Below are positions 1-11,386 of a stretch of DNA of 64,000 nucleotides, piece by piece (within the stretch, counting starts at the first letter, position 1; each line of letters starts with the position of its first letter). The stretch spans positions 1 through 64,000 of the forward strand of contig JAURVB010010208.1 of NCBI GenBank assembly GCA_033002965.1, read 5' to 3'. A program made the position numbers and the translations under genes. The notes under the pieces are model-generated. The model was given only the letters and a program-made list of their open reading frames with translations. It did not search any database and was not told where the DNA came from. This stretch comes from Piper betle (taxonomy: Eukaryota; Streptophyta; Magnoliopsida; Piperales; Piperaceae).

Positions 1-530
1 CCTCGCCCTTCCAACCCCTCACCACCCCCCCCCACCACAGCTCGTAGCGGCCCCCCAGCGTGCCCCCCCACCTCCAACCGCCACCCCGGCCGCCAATCGT
101 GGTCCCCCTTACCCGCACCGCGGCCCCCCTCTTCCCCGGGGGGGGGGGGCACAACCGTAGTGGGGTGCGTGACCAAGGACTGGCAGGCGCGCGCGGGGAG
201 GGGGAACGCGGGTGGGGCCGCCGCGGCGGTGGGTTGGAAGGGGGCGGTTGGGGGTGAGGGGACTACGGTGACATGCGGGGGCGGGGGGAGGGAGCCGGTG
301 GGGCGGGCAGGTGGCAGCGGGATGGGGAGCCACAATAGAGGGGGTCGTCGTGGCGGGCGAGGGGGCCGCGGCGAGGGGGGGTGGGGGTGGGAGGGCGCGC
401 ACCGACGGGTGGGCGGGGGGTGGGCATGCGGGCAGGTTTGGGGCGGCCGTGAAACATGGGGCACTGGATTTCAATCTAGCAACCCAAGATTTGACAGCCA
501 AAATGGGGCAGCCCACCGTAGCTGCCCCTA
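1..530. repeat. GC-rich island 1 (right part of an element running off the window)
   Basis: This is extremely GC-rich DNA, C-rich on the + strand up to about 137 and G-rich from 138 to about 470, with the switch at CCCCGGGG near 134-141. The right end carries two hairpins. One is a degenerate copy at about 453-480 of the GGGC(C/T)GTTGGAT...AATC(C/T)A motif found in islands 2 and 3. The other is a perfect 8-bp stem GGGGCAGC/GCTGCCCC at 505-512 and 521-528, immediately followed by a TA tract. The segment GGGGCCGCGGCGAGGGGGG near 364-382 recurs with one or two changes at 5970-5990 in island 2. Open reading frames here are low-complexity products of base composition, and I call no gene. The left boundary is outside the window. 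Confidence 0.6.
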
Positions 531-1168
531 TATATATACATATACTTTAGCACGTACATATGGTCTTTGAAGGCATGCTTATGAAGAGTGTATTAGTGCA
601 GTATATGTATGCAAAGGCCCAAAAGAGGAAGACAATCTGGCACGGACATAGCTGGTATCAACTCATATAAACGCGCTCTTCTTTTCCTCTTTTTACTTCT
701 TTTGCCGATATCTTTTTCACTTACTAGAGCTTGCAAACTAGAAAGCGAGCCAGGGTGTGGTGAACATCACATGAAGCAACCACTGAAGTTGTACATTCGG
801 AGATAAACGACATTGATTGCTGTCAACTATGCCCAATTGATTTTTGGGAAAAGAAAATGCTGTGCATGCCCAAATGAACTACCAAGGTTGTAGCCGGCCC
901 GTTGTTATACCTCTTTTGCTCTCAAAGTATATATAAAAAAGTTGCTTTTAAGATTTTTTTCTATATAGAAGAGAGACCAGCAAGCTTTTTAAAAATTTAT
1001 TATTAATAATGTTAAAAATTACTATTTTATAGCCTGTTTTTTTTGTCCCCCATAGTCTTAGTTCACTCTTTTAAAGATTATTCTCTTATCTGTTAATAAT
1101 TATGGAAAAATATTTTTTTAAGTTGTTGCATTTTTTTTGAAGGGTAAGTGGTTACAATTTTTAGCAAA

Positions 1169-1209
<41 letters not shown>

Positions 1210-2519
1210 GAAGTGGAATTTATTGTGAATAGGGGGTTGGAAAAAATTATAACATATTCTCGCCCTTTTTTTGAACGTGGAATGTGGTTTCATCTTTTGA
1301 TGTTGTGAGTTGACAAATGGACGATGTTATTTAGGAAACGTTGTTGATAGTTGTGTTGTATAGTTCGATCAATCCCTTTACAATAAAATGCTAGAGTGTT
1401 TTTTTTGCTTTCATGTGAGAGTGTTTTTTTTGCTTTCATGTGTTTCAACTTTTATTGTAATGTGATTAATTCTTACCCCCACAATAATTACTCATTTAAT
1501 TTATTATTATTATTATTATTATTTATTATCATGAAAACTCCGTAGTATCACACCAAAATTAGAAATTTTAAAAAATTAATAAATAATACTTATATATTTA
1601 TATATCCATATTACTCAAATAAAAATTTGTTACTTAATAATATGTACTTATTTTAGGATTTCTACATAATATAAATTTTTTTTGGTTATTTATATATTGT
1701 TATTTATCGTGGGAAAATTAGAATATAATTCTATCTAAATAAAAAATCTTAAAAAATGATAATTTCTATTTACATATTAAAATTTCAAATAAATTAAAAT
1801 ATTTTACTTATTAATATCTACTTAATTAATATTGTTACTACTTATATAAACATGGAATTAAAATTATCTTTAATATTTTAATATGACCATTATATTCCAA
1901 GAATAAATATTTTTATCAAAGTAAATAGATGTTCACTATTTTTATTTAAAATGAGCATTATTCATATTTTTAAAATTTAATTATATATATATATTATATA
2001 TAATTAATAAATTTCAAATATAACTCTTGTCTTTGCCTAGTTTATTTAAATATTAACAAGGTTAAAATTTAATTTAGAGTTTAACTGGAGAACTCGAGGG
2101 AAACGAGTTCTAGTTAATGTTGTCTGGACTCGAAGCTTTTGAAATGCGTGAGATGAACAGTTTGACAGGATTAGCTAGATGCAGATGAAGAATATTATAA
2201 GAGACAAGTTGGATAAAAGAAAAGCTTGAGAAGGAGTTTATAAAGAAAGCCATTATATATGTCATGAAATTGACAAGGACAGTATGCAGGCTCCTTTCTT
2301 GCTAACATCCCAAACCCCGTCGCATTGTTACTATTTTATGATTGCATTATTGAGGATGAGATGATGATGAATTATTAACAAAAACAAAGAACCATCGCAT
2401 CGAACTCTTTTTTTTTTTCCCAAAGCAACTTTTTTTATTAGTTCTACCAAAAAAAGAAAATGATAGGGGTAAAATTAGTAAGAAAAAAGTAGTATTATAA
2501 AAAAAAGGGGAAGAATAGT
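531..2519. other. AT-rich intergenic DNA, no gene seen
   Basis: This is about 2 kb of strongly AT-rich sequence. It has a pure (AT)n tract at 1171-1206, an ATT/TTA trinucleotide run at about 1499-1523, and a short tandem copy of a GTGTTTTTTTTGCTTTCATGTG-like unit near 1397-1441. At about 1722-1756 it carries one copy of the dispersed AT-rich signature (TATCTAAATAAAAAATCTTA) that recurs near 52.75 kb and, reversed, near 62.9 and 63.0 kb. No ORF with codon-like structure is visible. Confidence 0.6.
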
Positions 2520-3060
2520 GGAGTTGGCTGTCGACCTCGATTTGCGACACACGTGCATGGTCCCCAAGCGTGGGGAGTCTGGTGCCGTTACGGGCCCGGC
2601 CGGTCACCCGACAGCGTACGGACCCATATCCAACATAGCGTCTTCTCCCCAACTCATCTCGTCATCCATGTGATATATCTGGTGCGACATCTCCAATCGT
2701 CTCCCCACCACCCAGGGTTTATCCTTACCTTAGCCTCGACTAGTCTTAAGTAAAGTCAATCCTTTTTCAAGTCTTCGCCGACGATCTTGATCATTAGATG
2801 CATCTTTGCCTTCCACACCCACCAACCCTGTCGAAGCAATTGACAGATTTCTCATGCTACTGTCTGAAACTAATCTTGGGAAGCTCAAATCATTAGAGTG
2901 ATAGAATTCCAACAGAGTCTAATTTTCACCTGAGCTGGTGAATCGCTGCCCGACATACTTCTCGAGGGAGTTCATTAGGACGTGGGGATAATGGATGATG
3001 ATGTTAATGAAATCTATGGGAGAGGCAACATGGATAAGTGGGTGCCATCCAGCACTTTCC
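2520..3060 (-). other. gene-like GC patch, possible decayed exon, unidentified
   Basis: The base composition rises to genic levels between AT-rich flanks. On the minus strand a 60-codon frame at 2730-2912 is followed, after a stop, by further open sequence in other frames down to about 2550. I do not recognise the peptide. It has no domain motif and no convincing splice sites. It may be a relic exon or part of an old element. Confidence 0.25.
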
Positions 3061-3930
3061 TATCAATCATTTTTTTTAAAAAAAGACCGTCCATTTGTTT
3101 GTTGTAAAAGTAGTAGTATACTAGTGAAAGATACTAGGAGTACATTTAAAATTTATTGATAAAATATATACATATTAAGAGCATACAAAAATAATTTTAA
3201 ATATCTTATATAGCATTTTTAAATGAAAATAATGTAATTTTTTTAAAAAATAGTTGCATATAAATATTAAAAATAATTTAAATTTTAATCACTATTTTTA
3301 ATAATTGAATAAAATTAATTTATTAAAGATTTTTAATTTGGATAAAATATACCCTAAGTTTTTCAATAATAAATTATAATAAATAAATAATTACTACATT
3401 GTAAAAATCTAAATTAAATATGTATATTAGATAACAAATTCAATTCGATTAGTATAATTATAAATGCATTTAAAACTTTAAATTTGGGTAAATTTATTCT
3501 TAAATGCTTTCCTAATAATAATTGTTCAAACCTTTAAAGGTTGAAATTGATGTAAACAAAAAAACCCAAACGTTTTAATGAAAAGAGGTTGATAAATGAC
3601 ATAGAAATTTTAAAATAGTTAACCTTACTAAACATAAATATATTTGATATATTTATATATAAAGTAATATAAAATAAAATTAAACATATCAATAAATATA
3701 TATTATAAGAGAATTATAAACAAAAAGTATACAATTTTTTCGGAACAAAATACATAGGTTGACATTATAATTTCATAACAATTTAACAGTAAAACGATGG
3801 AAAGAAATAATAAATTAAAATACACAATGATTTTGTAAAATCTCAACTGTTAATTGTACAAACTAGTTAAGAATAATAAATTTTAAATATTTTAAGAATG
3901 ATGAATACATTATACTTTTTGTGTATTACA
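3061..3930. other. AT-rich intergenic DNA
   Basis: AT-rich sequence without codon structure, RNA gene or clear repeat boundaries. It resembles other AT-rich stretches in the window in composition only. Confidence 0.5.
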
Positions 3931-4863
3931 TTCTTTTATTATTTGGTCATAATAGAAAAAATATAAATATCTTATAAATTATAAATAGTATAAAGACCAT
4001 AAAATCCGTTTCAATTTAAATACCTAGAAAATACAATCAACAAATTATAATATATATAAAAAATTCATATATGTAAGATATCTGAAAAAATATTTGATTT
4101 ATTACTTTTTTTCATATTAAAGTTTTTAATAAATATTTTTCTTGTGTTTTTAATATATATATATGATGAATGATAATTAACTTTTGATTTTCTGTTATTT
4201 TTAAAAGACTTTGTTATACAGTATTTTGTTACAAAGTAACTTTTATATGAAATTTCAATTTTGTTGTATAATTTGTTTTACTGTAATTATAAATACTAGT
4301 AGGACCTATAATAAATTATTTGACAAAATATTTTTTTTCAAATTAATAAGACAAATGGAATTTGGAGAATAATTGAAAAACAAAATACAAAAATGAAAAA
4401 AGATTAAAATAAAATCGAGTGAAGTTTTTGAAATATTGAAAATAGGAAATAGTAAACGTTTAGAAAAAGTTAAATATAATTTTAAAAAAAAACACTATAA
4501 AAGTATGAGGCACGGGTATATTTTTTTTACAAGTTATTATCGTTATAGTTTTTGCATTTTTAATAAAAAGATTCAACACAATATATATAAAAAGATTTAA
4601 AATAATGTATGACCTATACCGGATAAATTTTAATTTTATATATAAACACCATTGAATTGATTAATGAGACAACCTCTAATTAATCTTTTAGATATAAATT
4701 GTGATTAACTTATTCTCTTACTTGATTATTATATTATTTTATTCTTTTAATATAGTACAAAAAATATTAATATCTTATAAATTGCAAGAATATAAGGACC
4801 ATAAAAAATCCATTTAAATTCAAACAACCTAAAAAATACAATCAACAAATTTATAATCAATAT

Positions 4864-4895
<32 letters not shown>

Positions 4896-5413
4896 ATCAA
4901 AAATATTTGATTCATTACTCATTTTCATATTAAATTTTTTAATAAATAGTTTTCTTGTGTTTTTATAACATATATGACGCATGATAATTAAATTTGGCTT
5001 TTCTGTTATCTTTGAAAGACTTTGTTATGACATATTTGATTACAAAATAAATTTTATATGAAATTTCAATTTTGTTGTAAATTTTGTTTCAATGTTATTA
5101 TAAATAATAGTAGGACGTATAATAAACTCTTTGGTAAAATAAATTTATTTTTTAAAAAAACTAATAAGATATTTGGACTTTGGACAATAATTGAAAAATA
5201 TATACAAAAGTGAAAAAATTCAAATAAAATTGAGTGAAGTGCCTAACAAATTGAAAATAGAAAATAGCTAAGGTTAAACAAAGTTAAATATTTTTTTAAA
5301 AAACAGCAACATAAAAGTATAAGGCACGAGTACATTTTTTCCCCCAATACCTCCTTAAGACCCTTTTTTTCAAATTATTATCATTATAATTTTTGCATTT
5401 TTTACAAATAAAA

Positions 5414-5416
<3 letters not shown>

Positions 5417-5465
<49 letters not shown>
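5417..5465. repeat. (AT)n microsatellite
   Basis: This is a pure run of about 24 AT units immediately left of GC island 2. Copy A of the surrounding duplication has only a short ATATATATA at the matching place (about 4580), so the tract either expanded or arrived with the island. Confidence 0.9.
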
Positions 5466-5470
<5 letters not shown>

Positions 5471-6272
5471 GCTGTTGTGTGCTGTATGAAAATGCAACGC
5501 ATCAGAAGCGCAGTAAATCTGGGCCGTTGGATTAAAATCTAGCAGCCCAGATTTTATTGGAGATTTAGACCCGCCCCAGACCCGCCTGACTGCCCACCCG
5601 CCCGCCTGCTCGCCGCTCGTCTGCTCGCCTGGCCGTGGCGCCTGCCTGGTCGCCGCCCGCCCGCCCGCCTGGCCGCTGCCTGACCGCGTGCCTGGCCATC
5701 ATCTGACCGCCCGCCTGCCCATCCCCACCCCCAATCGGCGGCCCCCGCCGCGGCCCCTTCACCCCGGCACGATCTGCCCTCCCGACACCGCCCGCCCGCC
5801 CATCCCCACCCCCAGCCGGTGGCCCCCTCGCCCCGGCACGATCTGCCCTCCCGACACCACCCATCGCCTCGCGACCGACTCCCCATCACGACGGACCACC
5901 CCCGCCACCCTGCCACGGCCCACCCCACCCCCTCAGCCGCGACACCCCAAGCCGCCCGCGGGCGGCTTGGGGGCCGCGGCGAAGGGGGGCGGGTCGTGGC
6001 AGGGTGGTCCGTTGCAGGTGGGGAGTCGGTTGCGGGGCAGCGGGGCTCGGTCGCGGGGCGACGGGTGGTCGGACGGGCAGCGAGGTCGGCTGGCAGGTGG
6101 GCGGGAGGCTGGGACGGACGGGCCTGACAAGTCTAACGGGTCGCTGGGTGATGGGTTATGGGCTTCAAGGCTGCGGGCCGTTGGATTTTCATCCAACAGC
6201 CCACGGGCCATACGCTGCAATGCATTGCAAATAAACTGCAGTGCATTGCATCATTTTTGTGTATATATATAT
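5466..6272. mobile_element. GC-rich island 2, fold-back (inverted-repeat) element between AT tracts
   Basis: The core is over 70% GC and is organised as an imperfect inverted repeat around a perfect 28-bp palindrome at 5945-5972 (arm CCCCAAGCCGCCCG). Reading outward, the complement of the left arm and the right arm share GTGGCAGGGTGG, GTCCGT, GGGGAGTCGGT and GTCGCG.GGCGA.GGGTGGT in the same order. The subterminal hairpins also match each other inverted: GGGCCGTTGGATTAAAATC at about 5521 and the complement of the 6180-6207 segment. The left arm contains a direct duplication of GGCACGATCTGCCCTCCCGA (about 5766 and 5834). The right end has a 14-bp palindrome TGCAATGCATTGCA near 6219 and then a TA tract. 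No transposase or other gene is visible. The neighbouring tandem copy lacks the whole block. I infer a non-autonomous element; the class (MULE-like fold-back, Micron-like, other) is open. Confidence 0.55.
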
Positions 6273-6380
6273 AATAATTATGCATGATGCCTCACAATGT
6301 GTGACCTATACCAGATAAATTTTAATTTTATACGTAAACTCTCATTGAATAATGAAATAAATTTTAATAATTTTATATTT

Positions 6381-7430
6381 TAAATATATATTATGATTAA
6401 CTATAAAAATATATTTTATTTGAAAAAAAGATGAATTATATTTATTTAATTTTTTTATTAAATTTTTTCAATACAATTAGACTGTTATAATTTAATATTT
6501 TAAATGTAGACTATAATCGACTTTGAGGGTATTTTCTATTTAAATGAAAAGATGAATTATAATTATTTTATTTTTTATTAAGGTATTTTTCTATTTAAAT
6601 GAAAAGATAAATTATAATTATTTTATTTTTATTATATTTTTAAAAAATATAATATAAGTGAGGAATTAAAAATTGAGGTTGGTTAAGTTCAAACCTAAAA
6701 TTTTGTACGGTGAAAGATATTTTTATATATATTTTTAAAAAATTCAGATTAATGAGATTTGAATGGTAATTTAAATTTATTTTTAAGATTTTTTATATTT
6801 TGATTAACTTGTTCTCCCATTATTAAATCCTCTTTTATTAATAAGAGTATATTTGATGTAATTTAAGTTTAAAGTACATAAATCTTTTATTAATAAGAGT
6901 ATATTTAGTTTTATTTACGTTTAAAACACAGACATATGCCGGCGAGCGAGACAAATTAAAATAATTTGATTTTAAATTCAAACAATATCCACAGGTGAAT
7001 TAGTGATCAGGAAGACCTAGTTTCATAATTGATGAACGCATGCTTTCCATAATTCTCACTTAGGAAAAAAATATTACATCATATACACGAATCAAACATA
7101 TGCTTACCCAAATCAAAACATCCATTTTGGGTGTTTTAATCTCAACTAAAAATAATCAGAAAGGAGATCATAGCATGCCATGCCCATCCCAACAACAAGT
7201 ACAGGAAGCAACTGCCAAACAACAAGAACAGGAAGCAACTGAAGATCCGAATCTAAAGGGTGGGGGGAAGAGAAATCAGAAAAACCGGAACCCACCGAGT
7301 CAAAAGGGATCTCGCCATTGTCGCAACCACTCGAATCCCATGCATAATATATCGTCGTTGACGGTCAGGCACCCCCTTTCCAGCCGGTTGAACCGGTTAC
7401 CATTTCCAACAGCCTTCCCCTAACTACCCC
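6381..7430. other. AT-rich intergenic DNA with short tandem repeats; distal promoter of the CCCH gene
   Basis: A unit of about 48 bp (TTCTATTTAAATGAAAAGAT...) occurs at 6533-6580 and again at 6588-6633, with a weaker third version near 6415-6460. A second direct repeat, CTTTTATTAATAAGAGTATA, starts at about 6831 and 6886. From about 7160 the composition becomes more genic, leading into the 5' leader of the next gene. The frame at 7100-7423 looks like promoter sequence and I do not call it. Confidence 0.5.
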
Positions 7431-7439
7431 TACCCGCTC

Positions 7440-8172
7440 GTTTCTCCGCCTCTTGTTTCCATTTTTGAAAAAAAAATGAAAATGGGTTTTTTTTTTTGTT
7501 GGGTGATGATACATGATGATGATGTAATGGGTTTTGTTTATCTGCTGGGTGCTTTGGAGTAGGAAGAAGAAGCTTGCTTTTTGTTGGAGCTTTCGATCTC
7601 TTTTGTCGTATAAGATTTTTTGAGCAGTTGCTCGGCGTGGAGGGGAGGAGGAGGAGGAGGCGGAAGAGAGGAGACAAGTTTGAAGGCCCTTCGATTCTCT
7701 TGTCCCGCTGTGTGTCTTTCTTGGGTAAGGCGTGCTTTCTATTTTTGCAGATCTTAATTTTTTATGTTTTTGGCAGGTGGTGGCTGTGGGATTCTTTGGT
7801 TTCTTGGGTGTTGTATGAATATACTGGTTGGTTGGTTTGCTTTTTTGATAGAAAAATGTTTCAACACTTTTTTCTATTTTATGGCGGTATGATGTTTGTA
7901 TGTAGAAATGTTATTTGTGACGGTGTTCTTTGTTTCGAGATAAGTTTTCCTCACCTACGACAAAATCATAGGAGGATTTTTGCTTGTTATTCTGACTCTA
8001 AAATACATACACGGTTCTTTTCCTAGTTCCTTCTCCTTTGTGTCATGGTGTATATCTTGTTGTTGATATTTGTATTTTGCCGCCAAAAATTTGGCTTGTG
8101 GTAGATAGCTTCGATGAAGAAGACTTTTTTTATGATTTTTTCTTTGAGTTTCGGTTTTTTCATCTGCAGGTG
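7440..8172 (+). other. 5' leader exon and leader intron of the CCCH gene
   Basis: A purine-rich stretch at about 7640-7675 precedes a good donor (GGGTAAGG, intron from 7725), and a pyrimidine-rich tract ending CATCTGCAG at 8169 gives the acceptor. The ATG at 8173 follows three bases later. A leader intron directly before the start codon is common in plant genes. The transcription start is not determined; somewhere in 7430-7560 is likely. Confidence 0.5.
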
Positions 8173-11100
8173 ATGGATTTTTCGGAGGCGACAAGGATTG
8201 TGTACAATAAAATTCAAAAGCTAGAGTCTGAACATGCATCTAAAATTATAGGCTTCCTTCTTTTGCAAGATCATGGCGAAGATGAAATGATTAAGTTGGC
8301 CAACGAGCCTGAATCTTCAATCCTTTCCCTAGTTAGTAAGGCTAAGTCTGAACTTGGCCTGTCCCTCAGACCTTCTACAATTATGCCTATGTCTGTGAGT
8401 TCTGTCCCTATCTCTGATCAGCCTTTGCAGTATACAGCCTTCACTCCTGCGCCTTCTCGCACATTTTCCCCGCAATCCATGATTCGGGATCCTTCTCCCT
8501 TTTGGGAATCCCAAGTCGGTGGTGATCAGCCAAATGCTCAAAATTCTGATTTTCTCCCTTCCTACTTCGTTGGGGAAGGTTTACATGTTCAAGAGTCAGT
8601 AGAAGATCAACTAGATAACACCCTGGGGCCTGAATTTTCCAACAATTACTATTTCCCCGAGCAGGCAATGGTTGGAAATCTTAACATTAGAACCAGCCGA
8701 CAAACTTCTACAGCACCTGAATATGCTGTCAAAGCTTGTCATTATTTTAACAAAGGGAATTGCAGGCATGGAATGAACTGCAGATTTTTTCATGGCCAAG
8801 CCATGCAAGACGGCTATTCTCAACTCATTAATTCAAGTCATAGTGAAATCGGCTCTGATGACCATCTTTTCTTACCTGGTTCGTTGGAGAAACTTGAAAT
8901 TGAGCTAACCGAACTTCTGATGTCAAGAAGGGGCATGCCTGTATCAATTGCCTCCCTACCCATGCTGTACTTTGAGAAGTTTGGAAGAAACTTGCAGGCA
9001 GAAGGGTATCTCACGGAGAGCCAGAGGCATGGCAAAGCTGGTTTTAGTCTCACAAAGTTGCTTGCCCGTTTGAGTAATAATATCCGTGTAATTGACCGGT
9101 AATGTTGAAAAAATTAAACTGTTTTCAGGTTTTGTGAATACTGTATTTGATATTCTAATGCCCATTTTTTCAATGCCAATTGCAGTCCTCATGGGCAGCA
9201 TAGTGTTGCATTAGCTGAAGATGCTTCCAGATTTTTGGATTACAAGAACGAAAAAAATGACCATGGTGTAATAGTTGCGGGATCCCGCCAGATTTATCTG
9301 ACTTTTCCAGCTGAGAGTACTTTCTCGGAGGATGATGTGTCGGACTATTTCAGGTAAGTAGGTTAACATTATATTTAATAAGTTTACTCTGTATAACCAA
9401 AACCTATTTTGGTTTGATTGATTTTCTAGCACATATGGGCCTGTTCAAGATGTCCGGATTCCTAGCCAGCAGAAAAGAATGTTTGGATTTGTTACCTTCA
9501 TGTATGCTGAAACTGTGAAGCAAATCCTAGCAAAAGGAAATCCTCATTATGTGTGTGGTTCCCGTGTTCTTGTTAAACCTTATCGTGAGAAATCTAGACT
9601 CGACAGGTAGCTCTCCTGTACAACTATACAACTTTGCAAATGTTTCATTCTTAACACTCATTGCAACTATCGTTACCTCCATGTATCTGCGTTTGATCAT
9701 GAATTTAATTTTTTTAATGCACTTAATGGTATGTTCTCATTTGTCAAGTTGATGGGGATGTTGCTTATGGTAGCCAAGCTGTGGCTTACTTATGTGGAAT
9801 TCCTCACAAGATGTACCAAGATCCAGCTCTTTGTGGCTCAAGAAATGGCATCTTGCTCTTAAAAGCTACTTTTATATGCTTAAAAGTGGGCTTTGTTTGA
9901 TTCTCGCCATGATTGAGCACTCAACCCTTATCCTCCCATATTGCGGAGTATTAACAATACTTACAACACTAATTGTTTGGGTGAGTGTGATTAAAAAGTT
10001 GTCTTGAAATTTTTTTTTCCAAACAAAGAAATCTTTGGAATCTTAAGATCTCAAAAGATCTTGCTGTTCCCATGGGATCTTGACTTTTGAGTTGATCCTG
10101 TGACTGGGTTGGAGACCTTAAAGTGCACGACTTGGTGACATTAGCAAATGAGACCTAGATTTAAAGGTGGCTAATGTGCACGCGCTTCTTTCATGCGTAG
10201 TTTCTGCAATCATCATTTCTGGTTGTAAGATTGGTACATTTGAGGTTGATTTATACTGATTGCTTTTCTAAAAACGGTGGTTGCAGTTTGCCTGACATGC
10301 TTGGTTTTTGAAATGAATACTGATGCGTCATTGTTGGTTTGAAAATCTACTTGCCTAATAGGCTTGCAATAGTTTTTTTTAAAAAATTAATTCATATATG
10401 AATCATTGGAGAGGGATTTGACTTTGGTGTTGCAGTCAGCTTTTTTACAGATGCAATGAAATTTGTGCTCTTCTGTGCTTGGTTGTTTGGATCATCCTTG
10501 TGTCTGTCCAATTTAATGATATTTCTTGCTGTAGAGAGAAAAATGTCTTACTAATGTTAGTATTGCTGTTTGGTGATAAACACATTTTCCTGCAGAAAAT
10601 ATACTGGAAAAATGGATCCATCAATGTATTATCCACCACATTTCTTTGAGCTGGACAATACACGCCTGCATTCTGGTAAGATAGTGAATTATTTGCAGAT
10701 GGTGGAGTGCTTGCTTGTGGTACTTTAATGTATGAACAACTTGCTTAATAGGACCACGCCTCTATGATAATGCGAGATTGCTTCGTAAGCAGTTGATTGA
10801 GGATCATGAGCAGGCATTTGAGTTTGAGAGGAGAAGGCTTTCTGATTTTCATCTAGCAGCTAAACCACTGTCTCAGCAGCCTTACATAAACTATCCAGTA
10901 ACAGAAGATGCTAAACTCACAGGTTTTCTTCTTCAAATTTGTCATCCTCTCTCCCTGCATGGTTTAAATGTTGTCCATAAATTCCACTGTCTGTTAATGC
11001 TCAACACTTCTTGCAGATCAGAGTCTGTTGCCATCTGCTGACCGCTTTGGTTATTTTCTTGATGTTTTTAATAATGGATCAAGCAATGAGGAAAAAGGAA

Positions 11101-11386
11101 ACATTGGGAATAGTTACTGGCGAACAAGAAAGGTTAGTGACTGCAAAAGTAATCTGGAAATGGGTTTCTAATTTTGCAAGATGATGAGTCTTGTGCATTT
11201 GTTTCAGATAAGTAAATCATAAAATTTTTTTAGCTTAGTTTTTTATTGAAACTTAGTTGATGGGATAGATTTATTTGTTGATGACAATCATTTACTTCGT
11301 TCACAAAATTTAATACCCAGTATGTGGAAAGTGATATATATATATTTTTTATCTTTCTCCAGCAGCCAAGGACTCAACCTTCCTGA
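8173..11386 (+). CDS. zinc finger CCCH domain-containing RNA-binding protein with LOTUS/OST-HTH and RRM domains (AtC3H18/46/53 type)
   Basis: Seven coding exons give about 553 residues: 8173-9098, 9186-9353, 9430-9606, 10596-10675, 10752-10922, 11017-11132, 11363-11386. All introns are GT-AG and phases agree. The N-terminus ([18 protein letters not shown]...) is the conserved helical region of this plant family. One CCCH finger spans residues 189-207 (C-x7-C-x5-C-x3-H). A winged-helix LOTUS/OST-HTH-like domain follows at about 230-305, and an RRM at about 330-410 contains [11 protein letters not shown] as RNP2 and KRMFGFVTF as RNP1. The RRM is followed by a helical, charged tail. The domain order identifies a predicted cytoplasmic or nuclear mRNA-binding protein; the actual targets are unknown. 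The start is the first ATG after the leader intron and matches the family N-terminus. The last exon encodes only seven residues and has a NAGNAG acceptor. Confidence 0.9.

Larger units (their letters stand above)
3935..6380. repeat. diverged tandem duplication (about 0.75-kb unit), second copy interrupted by GC island 2
   Basis: Copy A runs from about 3935 to 4680 and copy B from about 4735 to 5412 and again from about 6298 to 6380. Matching landmarks in the same order include: AATATCTTATAAATT (3965 and 4769); ACAATCAACAAATT (4033 and 4839); AATTTCAATTTTGTTGTA (4250 and 5062); AGTAGGAC.TATAATAAA (about 4299 and 5109); ATTGAAAATAG.AAATAG (about 4434 and 5250); TTTTTGCATTTTT (about 4550 and 5390). 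The tail of copy A, GACCTATACC.GATAAATTTT near 4611, reappears only at 6302, after the microsatellite and GC island. Copy B is therefore copy A plus roughly 0.88 kb of inserted DNA. Confidence 0.7.

Noticed and set aside
5554..6287. 199-, 124- and 102-codon frames in GC island 2
   Set aside because: Same composition artefact. They cross the palindrome centre and mirror each other because the DNA is an inverted repeat.
7100..7423. 107-codon + frame upstream of the CCCH gene as a separate small gene
   Set aside because: Glutamine/lysine-rich low-complexity peptide in promoter or leader sequence, with no family resemblance.
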